DNA from: Burkholderia guangdongensis
GTDB taxonomy: Bacteria > Pseudomonadota > Gammaproteobacteria > Burkholderiales > Burkholderiaceae
Length of the DNA: 64,000 nucleotides
Reading direction: 5' to 3'
Assembly: GCF_013403875.1 (NCBI RefSeq)
Contig: NZ_JACBNX010000027.1
Coordinates: forward strand, 57,770-121,769
The notes under the pieces were generated by a model. That model was not told where the DNA came from. It worked only from the letters and a program-made list of their open reading frames with translations, and ran no database searches. The position numbers and the translations under genes were made by a program. Each line of letters begins with the position of its first letter. Position 1 is the stretch's first letter. Below, piece by piece: positions 25,278-34,051 of the stretch.

Positions 25278-27881
25278 TCAGTTCGTGCCGCTCGCGGCGG
25301 ACGGTGGCGACGTATCCGGCGGGATCGCAGGCGGCGACGCCAGCGACGTGGTCGGCGCGACCGCGGGCGGGCCCGGTTGCGCGCCGCTGCCGCCGCCTGC
25401 GTTGCCGTTGCCCGTCGTGCCGTTGCCGGTCGCACCGCTGGCCGGCAATGCCGGCGCGCCGCCCGACGCGCCCGACGTCCCCGCATTCGACGCCGCGAGC
25501 GCGGCCGCCGATGCCGCGACCTCGGACGCCGGCACCCACTCCTCGATCATCCCGCCGGACGCCGGCAGCGCGGCCGACGCCTCCGACGTTCCGATCGCGC
25601 CCGACACCGCCTGCTCGGGCGCCTTGCGCACCTTCGCAACGGTCGGACGCGGCTTCGTCTCCGGCTTGAACCACGTGCCGAACCAGCCGGTCAGCCGGTC
25701 CTTCATCGACGCGAAGAAGCCGGGCGACGTCTCGGTGTCGAAGCGCGCCTTCGCGTCGATCACGCGCGCGCGCAGCGCCCGCGAGTAGAAATCGCCGACG
25801 ATCGGCAGCGCGCTGTGCGCGCCCTGCCCCCAATAGTCGCTGCGCAGCGTCACGCGCCCGTCGTCGAAGCCGACCCACGCGCCCGCGACGAGCTCCGGCT
25901 GCATCAGGATGAACCACGCGTCCGCGTTGTCCTGCGTCGTGCCCGTCTTGCCCGCGACGTCGCCGCGAATCCCGTAGCGGGTGCGGATGCTCGCGCCGGT
26001 GCCGCGCTGGACGACGTCGCGCATCGTGTCGAGCAGCGTGCGGTCGGTCGCCTCGTCGAGCGCGCGCTCGGGCGGCGCCGGCGCGAATTCGGCGAGCACG
26101 TCGCCCTGGCGGTTCTCGATCCGCGTGACCATGTACGGCTCGTGATAGAGCCCGTCATCGGCGATCGTGCTGTACGCGGTCACCATCTCCTTCAGCGTGA
26201 CCGGGCTCGTGCCGAGCGCGAGGGACGGCACGAGCTCGAGCGGGCTTTCGCGCACGCCCATGTCGCGCGCGAGCCGCGCGACCTTCGACGGCCCGACCTT
26301 CTCCATCACCTGCGCGGTGATCCGGTTGCGCGACAGCGCGAGCGCGTCGCGCAGCGTCATCGGCTTGCCGGTCGCCGGCTCCGCATCGTCCGGGCGCCAG
26401 ATCTCGCCGCCTTTCAGCGGGATCTCGACCGGCTGGTCGACGAACGTATCGTCCGGCGTCATCCCGCTCGCGAACGCGGCGCCGTACACGAATGCCTTGA
26501 ACGTCGAGCCCGGCTGACGGCGCGCGAGCGCGACGTGATCGTACGGCTCGGTCGTGAAATCGCGGCTGCCGACCCATGCGCGAATCGCGCCGTCGCGCGG
26601 ATCGATCGCGACGAAGCCCGCCTGGACGTCGGTCTTCGACTTGCACAGCGCGCGCACAAAACCGCGGTCCGACGCGAGCGCCTTGAACGCCTGATCGTCG
26701 GTCTTGCCGGCGGTCTTCGCGGCCTGGAACTCGGGCGATTCGCGGATGAACGCGCGGAACAGGTCGCTGCCCGGCGAGCAACCGTCGCGGCCGCCCCACG
26801 CGCCGTTCGCGATCCCCTGCAACTGGTTCGCCTGCTGCGCGACCGCCTGCGTCGCCATCGCCTGCAATCGCGAATCGACCGTCGTGCGCACGACGAGCCC
26901 ATCCGAATAGATGTTGTAGTCGTTGCGGTCGGCCCACGCGATCAGCCACTTGCGCAGCTGCTGCGCGAAATGCGGTGCCGGGCCCGGCGGCTCGGTCTGC
27001 CGCTCGAAGTCGACCCGCAGCGGCTTGCGCGACAACTGCGCGAACGCGGCCGGCGACAACTTCCCGTACTTGACCATCTGCCCGAGCACCGTGTTGCGCC
27101 GCTGCAGCGCGCGCTCCGGGTTCAGCACCGGGTTGTAGTAGCTGTTGCCCTTCAGCATGCCGACGAGCGTCGCGCTGTCGAGCACGTCGAGCTCGTCGGC
27201 GGACTTGTCGAAGTACGTGCGCGCGGCCATCTCGACGCCGTACGCGTTGTACAGGAACGGCACCGTGTTCAGGTAGGTCTCGAGGATCTGCGCCTTGCTG
27301 TAGACCGCTTCGATTTTCAGCGCGGTGATCGCTTCCTTGATCTTGCGCGTGAGCGTCGGCGCGCGGCCGATCTCGTCCGGATACAGATTGCGCGCGAGCT
27401 GCTGCGTGATCGTCGAGCCGCCCTGCCGGTCGCCGGAGAACGTGTGCAGCGCCGCGCCCGCGGTGCGCCGCCAGTCGAGCCCGTGATGCTGGTAGAAGCG
27501 GTGATCCTCGGTCGCGATCAGCGCGTCGACCATGTGCGGCGAGATCTGCGACAGCGGCACCCACTCGCGGTTCGACGGCTTGAACTCGGCGAGCAGCTTG
27601 CCGTCCGCGGACAGCACCTGCGCGGGCTCGTCGACACGCGCCTTACGGATGTCGCCGATGCTCGGCGTGAACGGGATCAGCACGACCACGTACAGCGCGA
27701 GCAGCGCCGGCAGCGCGGCGATCGCGAACGCGACGCTGCGGCGCGTCGGATGACGGAGATGGAACCACGCGACGGCCAGCGCGGCCCGGACGGGCCGGGC
27801 GGCGGCGGTCGCGACGGGCTTGGCGCGCGCGAGCCATTTGGCACAATGCTCGCGCAAGGACGACAAGGATCGGCGATTCAC
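25278..27881 (-). CDS. Class A penicillin-binding protein (bifunctional transglycosylase/transpeptidase)
   Basis: An 867-residue peptidoglycan synthase. One transmembrane helix (about 49-71) anchors it. The GT51 domain has catalytic E125 in EDHRFYQHHGLDW, then GGSTITQQLARN and KIKEAITALKIE. The transpeptidase has the S-x2-K tetrad at 459-462 (STFK), SRN at 517-519 and KTGT at 645-648. A 120-residue Ala/Gly/Pro tail after about 745 is low-complexity and probably periplasmic linker. The likely start is GTG 27881. It resembles PBP1-type proteins; whether it equals PBP1a or PBP1b cannot be said. Confidence 0.92.
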   Translation of the reverse strand: MNRRSLSSLREHCAKWLARAKPVATAAARPVRAALAVAWFHLRHPTRRSVAFAIAALPALLALYVVVLIPFTPSIGDIRKARVDEPAQVLSADGKLLAEFKPSNREWVPLSQISPHMVDALIATEDHRFYQHHGLDWRRTAGAALHTFSGDRQGGSTITQQLARNLYPDEIGRAPTLTRKIKEAITALKIEAVYSKAQILETYLNTVPFLYNAYGVEMAARTYFDKSADELDVLDSATLVGMLKGNSYYNPVLNPERALQRRNTVLGQMVKYGKLSPAAFAQLSRKPLRVDFERQTEPPGPAPHFAQQLRKWLIAWADRNDYNIYSDGLVVRTTVDSRLQAMATQAVAQQANQLQGIANGAWGGRDGCSPGSDLFRAFIRESPEFQAAKTAGKTDDQAFKALASDRGFVRALCKSKTDVQAGFVAIDPRDGAIRAWVGSRDFTTEPYDHVALARRQPGSTFKAFVYGAAFASGMTPDDTFVDQPVEIPLKGGEIWRPDDAEPATGKPMTLRDALALSRNRITAQVMEKVGPSKVARLARDMGVRESPLELVPSLALGTSPVTLKEMVTAYSTIADDGLYHEPYMVTRIENRQGDVLAEFAPAPPERALDEATDRTLLDTMRDVVQRGTGASIRTRYGIRGDVAGKTGTTQDNADAWFILMQPELVAGAWVGFDDGRVTLRSDYWGQGAHSALPIVGDFYSRALRARVIDAKARFDTETSPGFFASMKDRLTGWFGTWFKPETKPRPTVAKVRKAPEQAVSGAIGTSEASAALPASGGMIEEWVPASEVAASAAALAASNAGTSGASGGAPALPASGATGNGTTGNGNAGGGSGAQPGPPAVAPTTSLASPPAIPPDTSPPSAASGTN

Positions 27882-27988
27882 GCGGGTGACAGATCAGCTG
27901 GAAAGCGTGCATCGTACCAAAACTCGCGCGGCCGGCCGGCCGAACCGGAAGCGGAAGCGGAACCGGACGCCGAGCCCGCCTTGCCGAT

Positions 27989-28996
27989 TCAGCGCACGAG
28001 GAAGCCGTACGTCAGCGGATCGCGATCGTCGATGATCCAGTTCGCGAAGCCGCAGATATGCGCATTGCCCTCGATCTCCGGAATCACCGCCGGGATGTCG
28101 CCGACCTGCGCTTCGCGCAGCACGCGGCCCTTGAAGATCGTGCCGACGATCGACTCGTTGACGAGCGTGTCGCCGCTCTTCAGCAAGCCGCGCAGATAAA
28201 GCTGCGCGACGCGCCCGCCGGTGCCCGAGCCGGTCGGCGAGCGGTCGACCTCGCGATCCGCGAACACGCAGCAGTTCGCCTGCGTCGAGCCCGGATGGCG
28301 CGGCGCGTTCGCGATGATCGTTCCGTAGATATGATTGATCTCCGGTATCTGCGGATGCGCGACCGGATACTTCGCGTTCGCGGCCGCCTTCACTTCCGCG
28401 CCGAAGCGGATCAGCCGCTCGACCGCCGATTCACGCACCGGCAGGTCGAACGGCGCGCCGTCGACGTAGAAGTAGAACGCGCCGCCGTACGCGATGTCGC
28501 CGGTCACGGTGCCGAACGACGGCGTGTCGACCGACACGTCGCGTTGCCAGATGAACGACGGCACGTTCACGAAGCGCACGCCGTTCGCGTGCTCGCCGTC
28601 CCATTTCACGAACGCCTCGATGAAGCCGCACGGCGCGTCGATGCCGACGCGCGTCTCCGGCTGTGTGCGCTGCACCCAGCCGAGCTCGACCGCGGCCGTC
28701 GCGAGCGCGATCACGCCGTGCCCGCAATGGTCGCTGTAGCCTTCGTTGTGCACGAAGATCACGCCGAAATCGGCGCCCGGCGACACCGGCTCGGTCAAGT
28801 AGCCGCCGTACATGTCCGCGTGGCCTCGCGGCTCGAACATCAGCGCGCGACGAATTTCGTCCGCGTTGTCCTTGAGCCACGCGCGGCGCTGGACGATCGT
28901 GTCGCCCGGCAGACGCGGCAGCCCGCTCGTGACGATGCGGAACGCCTCGCCGCCGGTGTGCACTTCGACGGTGGAAATGGATCGAGTCAGTTTCAT
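27989..28996 (-). CDS. trans-3-Hydroxy-L-proline dehydratase (proline racemase family)
   Basis: A 335-residue enzyme of the proline racemase superfamily. The first catalytic cysteine is C91 in DHCGHG. The second position is threonine (T255 in DRSPTGSGTG) where racemases and epimerases have cysteine. A Cys/Thr pair is the known mark of trans-3-hydroxy-L-proline dehydratase, which makes delta1-pyrroline-2-carboxylate. The neighbours fit: a binding protein upstream in the same operon (39-nt gap) and, beyond the regulator, a divergent gene of the ketimine reductase family that would reduce the product to L-proline. The MYGGY motif before the active site also fits this class. Confidence 0.85.
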   Translation of the reverse strand: MKLTRSISTVEVHTGGEAFRIVTSGLPRLPGDTIVQRRAWLKDNADEIRRALMFEPRGHADMYGGYLTEPVSPGADFGVIFVHNEGYSDHCGHGVIALATAAVELGWVQRTQPETRVGIDAPCGFIEAFVKWDGEHANGVRFVNVPSFIWQRDVSVDTPSFGTVTGDIAYGGAFYFYVDGAPFDLPVRESAVERLIRFGAEVKAAANAKYPVAHPQIPEINHIYGTIIANAPRHPGSTQANCCVFADREVDRSPTGSGTGGRVAQLYLRGLLKSGDTLVNESIVGTIFKGRVLREAQVGDIPAVIPEIEGNAHICGFANWIIDDRDPLTYGFLVR

Positions 28997-29035
28997 CGGT
29001 AATTCAAATTCGGCATGAAGTGAACGGGGTGCCGG

Positions 29036-30157
29036 TCATTCGGAATACGGCGCCGGCAGGCCGTTGCGGATCACGTAGACGGTCGTCGGCGCACCCTTCA
29101 GGTCGCCGTACGCATCGAACGAATAGGTGCCCGCGACGCCCTTGTAGCTCGTCTTCGCGAGCTGCGCGACGAGCTTCGCGCGGTCGGTCGTCGTGCCCGC
29201 GCGGATCATCGCGTCGGCGAGCAGCTTCATCCCGTCGTAATAGCTGACCGCGTACACCTGCGTGTCGGTGTGATACGTGTCCTGATACTTCTTCAGGAAC
29301 GCGCGCCCCTGCGCGGTGCGGTCGAGCGCGACGCCGCCCTGCGCGCAGTAGACGATCGACGCCGCGTCGCCCGCGACCTTGCCCATGTCGGCCGAGCAGA
29401 TGCCGTCGCCGCCGAGCAGCTTCGCGCGCAGCCCGCGCTGCTTCATCTGCTTGGCCATCGGCGCGCCCTGCGCCGCGTAGCCGCCGAAGAAGATCACGTC
29501 GGGATTCTTCGCCTTGATCGTCGTCAGGATGCCGAGGAAGTCGGTCGCCGACGAGTTCGTGAACTCGCGCTCGACGATCTGGATGCCGTTTGCCTTCGCG
29601 GCGTTGATGAACTCTTCGGCGACGCCCTGACCATAGGCGGTGCGGTCGTCGATCACGGCGGCGGTCTTCGCGTGCAGCGTCTTCGCGGCGAACGTGCCCA
29701 TCGTGCCGCCGAGCTGCGCGTCGCTCGCGCCGATCCGGAAGATGTTCTTGAAGCCCTGCTTCGTCAGCGCCGGGTTCGACGCGACCGGCAGCATCGGCAC
29801 GCCCGCGGTGTTGTACACGCGCGACGCGGGAATCGCGACGCCCGAGTTGTACGGCCCGAGCACCGCGACGACACCCTTGTCGACGAGATTCTGCGCGACC
29901 TGCACGCCGACCTTCGGATCGGCCTGGTCGTCTTCGGACATCAGCTTGAACGTGACCGTCTTGCCGCCGACGACGAGATGCTGCTGGTTCAGCTCGTCGA
30001 TCGCGAGGCGCGCGCCGTTCTCGTTGTCCTTGCCGTTCGCGGCCTGCGGGCCGGTCAGCGGCGCGGAATGGCCGATCGTGACGACTTCCTGGGCTTGCAC
30101 GGACGCGAACGCGCCGGCGGCCGCCGAAACGGCCAGGACAAGGGCGAGAGGACGCAT
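29036..30157 (-). CDS. Branched-chain amino-acid type ABC transporter substrate-binding protein
   Basis: A 373-residue periplasmic protein of the LivJ/LivK type. A signal peptide (about 1-23, ASVQAQE) precedes the ligand fold with IGHSAPLTGPQAANGKD, a GPYNSGVAIPAS hinge and YAVSYYDGMKLLADA. The ligand is probably an amino acid; with the hydroxyproline enzymes next to it, hydroxyproline or proline is likely. No permease or ATPase genes follow, so it must share a Liv-type translocator encoded elsewhere. The start ATG 30157 has GGAG 7 nt upstream. The promoter with an inverted repeat lies just before it. Confidence 0.88.
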   Translation of the reverse strand: MRPLALVLAVSAAAGAFASVQAQEVVTIGHSAPLTGPQAANGKDNENGARLAIDELNQQHLVVGGKTVTFKLMSEDDQADPKVGVQVAQNLVDKGVVAVLGPYNSGVAIPASRVYNTAGVPMLPVASNPALTKQGFKNIFRIGASDAQLGGTMGTFAAKTLHAKTAAVIDDRTAYGQGVAEEFINAAKANGIQIVEREFTNSSATDFLGILTTIKAKNPDVIFFGGYAAQGAPMAKQMKQRGLRAKLLGGDGICSADMGKVAGDAASIVYCAQGGVALDRTAQGRAFLKKYQDTYHTDTQVYAVSYYDGMKLLADAMIRAGTTTDRAKLVAQLAKTSYKGVAGTYSFDAYGDLKGAPTTVYVIRNGLPAPYSE

Positions 30158-30170
30158 GGACAGTCTCCAA

Positions 30171-30217
30171 ATTGGTTTTGTGCGAACCAATGTAGGAGAA
30201 GCGTGGTCGTAATGCAA
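30171..30217 (-). promoter_or_regulatory. Promoter and candidate GntR operator of the binding-protein operon
   Basis: On the minus strand TTGCAT (30212-30217) and TACATT (30189-30194) are 17 bp apart. ATTGGTT (30171-30177) and AACCAAT (30185-30191) form a 7-bp inverted repeat overlapping the -10 and start region. The TTGGT/ACCAA half-sites recur in the promoter of the divergent reductase at 31178-31189. Confidence 0.55.
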
Positions 30218-30265
30218 GCAGTTTCAATAATCGGATCGGGCCGGGGGCGGCGTCATTCCGATATC

Positions 30266-30320
30266 GCCTCGATGTCGCCTCGATGTCGCCTCGATGTCGC
30301 CTCGATGTCGCCTCGATGTC
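30266..30320. repeat. Five perfect copies of an 11-bp tandem repeat
   Basis: GCCTCGATGTC is repeated five times without mismatch. The last copy includes the stop codon of the GntR-regulator gene. The array is not a multiple of three and lies in the gap before the binding-protein promoter. Copy number is likely variable by slippage. Confidence 0.9.
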
Positions 30321-31059
30321 ATTTTGGCGCGATGTCGCGCCGCACGCGGCGGATATGCTGCTCGACGTAGAACGCGGCCGCGTCGGCGTCGCCTTCGACG
30401 ATCGCCTCGTAGATCAGGCGATGCTCGGACACGTACAGGCGGATCCGGCTCGCGTCGCTGATCCCGTCGTCCTTCAGGCGCTTCCACAGCGGCTGGTCCA
30501 TCGTCTTCGCGACTTCCTCGGCGATCCGGACGATCAGCGGATCGCCGGTCATCAGCGCGAGCTGCCGGTGGAACAGCCGGTCGCTCTCGTTCCACAGTGC
30601 GCGCTGCCGCGGATCGGCGATGTCGGTGACCGTTTCCATCTGCGCGAGATAGCGCTCGGCCGCGCGGTCCGGCCGGCCCTTCGCGGCCGCGAGGCGCGCG
30701 ATCGCCGGCTCGAGAATCAGGCGGACGTCGAGCGCGGACGTCGGGCTCACGTCGGGCTCGGCCGCGCCGATACCGTCGCCGTTGGCCTGCGTGAGGATGT
30801 CGAGCGCGGCGGGCACGACGTACGAGCCGGAATTGCGCTTCGTGAACACGAGCCCTTCGTTCTGCAGCGCGCCGAGCGCCTCGCGCACGGCCGGGCGGCC
30901 GACCTTGAAGCGCGCGGCGAGCTCGCGCTCGGACGGCAGCCTGGAATCGGGCGCGAAACGGCCGGCGCGGATCTCGTCGCGGATCCGCTCGGCGACCTGC
31001 TCGTAAATTTGCAGCGGCCTGAAGCCGCCATCGAGAAACTCGGGACGCGCGGACGCCAT
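30319..31059 (-). CDS. GntR-family (FadR/FCD) transcriptional regulator
   Basis: A 246-residue regulator. The winged helix (about 15-80) has LPSERELAARFKVGRPAVREAL, and the C-terminal FCD ligand domain has the metal-binding histidines seen as DRLFHRQL and EHRLIYEAI with a later EQHIRRVRRD. FCD members bind small acids and repress catabolic genes. It lies between the binding-protein gene and the divergent reductase and shares TTGGT/ACCAA operators with both promoters, so it likely represses the hydroxyproline module. AGGAG stands 8 nt before ATG 31059. Its stop lies inside an 11-bp tandem repeat. Confidence 0.9.
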   Translation of the reverse strand: MASARPEFLDGGFRPLQIYEQVAERIRDEIRAGRFAPDSRLPSERELAARFKVGRPAVREALGALQNEGLVFTKRNSGSYVVPAALDILTQANGDGIGAAEPDVSPTSALDVRLILEPAIARLAAAKGRPDRAAERYLAQMETVTDIADPRQRALWNESDRLFHRQLALMTGDPLIVRIAEEVAKTMDQPLWKRLKDDGISDASRIRLYVSEHRLIYEAIVEGDADAAAFYVEQHIRRVRRDIAPK

Positions 31060-31167
31060 CGCGATGCTCCTGCCGGATCGCTGCCGGATCGTTATCGGAA
31101 CGGGGCGAATGCCCCGGTTTCCTGGATAGATATTAGAACCAAAAGACGCGAAGTTCGATTCGAAGCA

Positions 31168-31196
31168 TTGAAGATACACCAAAATTGGTATAGATT
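31168..31196 (+). promoter_or_regulatory. Promoter with operator in the spacer, upstream of the reductase gene
   Basis: TTGAAG (31168-31173) and TAGATT (31191-31196) are 17 bp apart. Inside the spacer lies ACCAA-AA-TTGGT (31178-31189), an inverted repeat. A repressor bound there would block polymerase. The same 12-mer occurs in the toxin-antitoxin promoter at 50578-50589. Confidence 0.55.
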
Positions 31197-31294
31197 CGAT
31201 CCAGGCAGCCGACCATCCGACGGCACCCCGTTCCGCCGGACCCCGCGTTGGCGGCTTTTCGCCCACACCACCGCTCACACGATTGCGCAGCCCA

Positions 31295-32230
31295 ATGACC
31301 GACCACGCCCCGACTCCCGTTTTCGACGCGGCCGCGACCGCCGTGCTGCTCGACTATCCCGCGCTGCTCGGCGCGCTGCGCCGAACCGTCGTCGATTACG
31401 CGGCGGGTGGCGTCGTGAGCCCGGAGCGGCTCGTCGTGCCGCTGCAGGCAGGCGGCGTGATGCTGTCGATGCCGTCGAGCGCGAGCGATCTGGCGATCCA
31501 CAAGCTCGTCAACGTGTGCCCCGGCAACGCGGCGCGCGGGCTGCCGACGATTCACGGGCAGGTTGTCGCATACGACGCGCAGACGGGCGAGATGCGCTTC
31601 GTGCTCGACGGGCCGACCGTCACCGGCCGCCGGACCGCCGCGGTCACGGCGCTCGGGATTCAGGCGTTGCACGGCGCCGCGCCGCGCGAGATCCTGCTGA
31701 TCGGCACCGGCAAGCAGGCCGCGAACCACGCGGAAGCGTTTGCGGCGGTCTTTCCGCACGCGCGGCTCGTCGTGCGCGGAACCAGCGCCGCGCGAGCGGC
31801 CGCGTTCTGCGACGCGCACCGCGCGCAGGCGCCGCGCATCGAGCCGCTCGCCGGCGACCGGATCCCCGATTCGATCGACGTCGTCGTCACGCTGACGACG
31901 AGCAGGACCCCCGTCTACCGCGAAGCCGCGCGCGAAGGCCGGCTCGTGGTCGGCGTCGGTGCGTTCACGCCCGACATGGCGGAAATCGATGCGGGCACGG
32001 TGCGCGCGAGCCGCATCGTCGTCGACGATCCGGTCGGCGCGCCCCACGAGGCCGGCGACCTGATCGCCGCGCAGATCGACTGGAGCGGCGTCGCGTCGCT
32101 CGCCGATGCGCTCGGCGGCACGTTCGACCGCCGCGGGCCGCTGCTGTTCAAGACCGTCGGCTGCGCGGCCTGGGATCTCGCCGCGTGCCGCGCGGCCCGC
32201 GACGCACTCGCGGCGCGCGACGCCGGCTGA
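31295..32230 (+). CDS. Delta1-pyrroline-2-carboxylate/piperideine-2-carboxylate reductase (ornithine cyclodeaminase/mu-crystallin family)
   Basis: A 311-residue NAD(P)H-dependent enzyme. The nucleotide-binding site is LIGTGKQAANHAEA, and the substrate region KLVNVCPGNAARGLPT with the DGPTVTGRRTAA motif is that of the ketimine reductase branch. These enzymes reduce delta1-pyrroline-2-carboxylate to L-proline (LhpI type). Together with the hydroxyproline dehydratase it completes the two-step route from trans-3-hydroxy-L-proline to proline. ATG 31295 is chosen over an upstream TTG; no strong Shine-Dalgarno is visible. It is divergent from the GntR regulator. Confidence 0.85.
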   Translation: MTDHAPTPVFDAAATAVLLDYPALLGALRRTVVDYAAGGVVSPERLVVPLQAGGVMLSMPSSASDLAIHKLVNVCPGNAARGLPTIHGQVVAYDAQTGEMRFVLDGPTVTGRRTAAVTALGIQALHGAAPREILLIGTGKQAANHAEAFAAVFPHARLVVRGTSAARAAAFCDAHRAQAPRIEPLAGDRIPDSIDVVVTLTTSRTPVYREAAREGRLVVGVGAFTPDMAEIDAGTVRASRIVVDDPVGAPHEAGDLIAAQIDWSGVASLADALGGTFDRRGPLLFKTVGCAAWDLAACRAARDALAARDAG

Positions 32231-32244
32231 GCCGCAAAACGACT

Positions 32245-32264
32245 TTGTAGGAAAACGCCTACAA
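32245..32264. promoter_or_regulatory. Inverted repeat upstream of the receiver gene
   Basis: TTGTAGG (32245-32251) and CCTACAA (32258-32264) are perfect arms around a 6-nt spacer, 76 bp before the start of the receiver gene. The form resembles binding sites of LuxR-type response regulators; the binding protein is unknown. Confidence 0.5.
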
Positions 32265-32339
32265 GGCGGCGAACTCCCCTACGCGAAGTTCAACCTCCGC
32301 TGATTTCATTTTCCCAACAAGACCGCGATACTGGCCATC

Positions 32340-32759
32340 ATGAATGCCAGTCAGTCGCCCGCCGCGCTCAGGGTGTTCCTCGTCGACCACGCCGTCGCCG
32401 TCCGGCAGCGCATTGCGCTGCTCGTCGGCGCGATTCGTGACGTCGTCGTCGTCGGCGAGGCGGAAGACAGCGATGCCGCGTTGACGGACGCCCGCCAGAG
32501 CCGGGCGGACGTGGTGATCGTCGATCTCCGGCTCACGGACGGCAGCAGCCTCGACCTGATCGGGAAGCTGTCGAAAGGCACGCCGCGCATCGTCACGATC
32601 GTCCTGACAGACCTTTCGGCACCGGCATTCCGAGCAGCATGCGCGTCGGCCGGCGCCGATTACTTCTTCGACAAGACCGCCGAGTTCGACGCCGCATGCC
32701 ATGTCATCGAGGCCCTGGTGCAGTCACGCCGCAGGCGCCTCACCAAACTGCTGGAGTAG
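32340..32759 (+). CDS. Stand-alone response-regulator receiver protein
   Basis: A 139-residue single receiver domain without an output domain. The phosphoacceptor is D62 in VIVDLRLTDG, with the conserved lysine K112 in FFDKTAEF. The acidic pocket has D16 followed by H17 instead of a second acid, which is uncommon and could alter Mg binding. It ends 3 nt before the FNR-type gene, so the two are likely one operon. It may act by protein contact, for example with a kinase or the FNR-type regulator; that is inference. Confidence 0.85.
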   Translation: MNASQSPAALRVFLVDHAVAVRQRIALLVGAIRDVVVVGEAEDSDAALTDARQSRADVVIVDLRLTDGSSLDLIGKLSKGTPRIVTIVLTDLSAPAFRAACASAGADYFFDKTAEFDAACHVIEALVQSRRRRLTKLLE

Positions 32760-32762
32760 ATC

Positions 32763-33545
32763 ATGTCTTCGACGTCCGTTTGCAAAGCCACCGATCCCGT
32801 CGCGCCGATGCGGCCGGTCATTCCGCTGTACGCGGTGGCGCGCACCGACGTTCCGAAGCAACGCGGCGCGCGCTGTTCGAATTGCGCGATGCGCACGCTG
32901 TGCCTGCCGCCCGAGCTGAGCGCGACCGACTACGGCCGCCTCGACGCCATCATCTGCACGACCCGCCACGTTCGTCAGGGCGACTCGCTGTATCGCGCCG
33001 GCGACGCATTCCAGAGCCTCTACGCGGTGCGCGCGGGCTCGTTCAAGACCGTGATCGTGCATCGCGACGGCCGCGAGCAGGTCACCGGCTTCCAGATCAC
33101 CGGCGAAACGCTCGGGATGGACGGGATCGCCAGCAGCGAGCACACGTGCGACGCGATCGCGCTCGAGGACAGCGTCGCGTGCATCATCCCGTACGGCCAG
33201 TTGCAGAAGGTGTGCAACGAGCTGAAATCGATGCAGCAATACCTGTATCAGATGCTCAGCAACGAAATCGTGCGCGAATCGACGCAGATGCTGATGCTCG
33301 GCACGATGTCCGCCGAGCAGCGCCTCGCGCAGTTCCTGCTGAACCTCGCGACGCGCTTCAAGGCGCGCGGCTATTCCGGTTCCGAATTCAACCTGCGGAT
33401 GACTCGCGAGGAAATCGGCTGCCATCTCGGCATCAAGCTCGAGACCGTCAGCCGGATGTTCTCGCGCTTCCAGCGCGACGCGCTCGTCGAAACGCGCGGC
33501 AAACGCGTGCACATCGTCGACGCGGAGCGGCTCGCGCTCGTTTGA
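32763..33545 (+). CDS. FNR/ANR-type oxygen-sensing transcriptional regulator
   Basis: A 260-residue Crp/Fnr regulator. The cluster cysteines are C38-x2-C41-x5-C47 and C140 in SVACIIPY, equivalent to the four ligands of the E. coli FNR [4Fe-4S] centre. The cyclic-nucleotide-like domain follows (GDSLYRAGDAFQSLYAVRAG) and the recognition helix is EIGCHLGIKLETVSRMF, with the E-SR contact residues for TTGAT-N4-ATCAA sites. It is therefore a likely anaerobic activator. A fitting class II promoter lies at 34341-34381 and a near-consensus box at 11814-11827. Its stop codon is the first TGA of a 12-bp tandem repeat. Confidence 0.93.
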   Translation: MSSTSVCKATDPVAPMRPVIPLYAVARTDVPKQRGARCSNCAMRTLCLPPELSATDYGRLDAIICTTRHVRQGDSLYRAGDAFQSLYAVRAGSFKTVIVHRDGREQVTGFQITGETLGMDGIASSEHTCDAIALEDSVACIIPYGQLQKVCNELKSMQQYLYQMLSNEIVRESTQMLMLGTMSAEQRLAQFLLNLATRFKARGYSGSEFNLRMTREEIGCHLGIKLETVSRMFSRFQRDALVETRGKRVHIVDAERLALV

Positions 33546-33598
33546 TTGATCGTCTGATTGATCGTCTGATTGATCGTCTGATTGATCGTCTGATTGAG
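33543..33598. repeat. 12-bp tandem repeat, 4.7 copies, starting at the FNR-gene stop
   Basis: TGATTGATCGTC is repeated four times plus eight bases. Every unit starts with an in-frame TGA, so copy-number changes cannot extend the protein; only read-through would add LIDR units. Confidence 0.9.
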
Positions 33599-33621
33599 CG
33601 CCCGACCGCGCGCCCTTCGCA

Positions 33622-33972
33622 TCAATGATGCACATGCGTTGCCTGCCGAAGTGCACGGCCCGTCGCGAGCGGGCCGTCCTGCCACGCGGTCAGCATCCGT
33701 TCGGCGTCCGCAAACGCGCGGTGCACCGCTTCCCTCGCATCCTCGGCGACACAGAGATCGACCGGCTTCACGACGCCGTTGCGCATCACCAGATCGAGAC
33801 GCACGCCGTACGCGTGCCGGCCGGTGCCGGGATGCAGCGCCTCGATCGCCAGATGGCAGCCGCTGATCAGCCCGCAGAAGCGGTCGAGGCGCACGAGTTC
33901 GGCGCCGGCCTCCGCTTCCAGCGCGGCCGAGCCGGTGAACCCCAGATAGACGATCTGCATGCCGACGCCCAT
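33622..33972 (-). CDS. HPF/RaiA-like ribosome-associated protein
   Basis: A 116-residue protein. It begins MQIVYLGFTGSAALEAEAG and has the beta-alpha fold features of small ribosome hibernation factors (HLAIEALHPGTGRHAYGVRLD, then a DAREAVHRAFADAERML helix). Such factors bind the 30S decoding region under stress. AGGGG stands 6 nt before ATG 33972; an ATG four codons on is the alternative. It follows the small gene at 34052-34291 on the same strand, behind an FNR class II-like promoter, so it may be induced at low oxygen. Similarity was judged by eye and is modest. Confidence 0.7.
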   Translation of the reverse strand: MGVGMQIVYLGFTGSAALEAEAGAELVRLDRFCGLISGCHLAIEALHPGTGRHAYGVRLDLVMRNGVVKPVDLCVAEDAREAVHRAFADAERMLTAWQDGPLATGRALRQATHVHH

Positions 33973-34051
33973 TTTTTTCCCCTGACGGCGCGCCTCCCGG
34001 CACAGCCGCCCTTCAATTGATTCTTCCGTTCGCCGCGTCGCGCGGCCCGCA

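Noticed and set aside
30266..30320. Possible CRISPR-like array
   Set aside because: Units are 11 bp and directly adjacent with no spacers; it is a simple tandem repeat.
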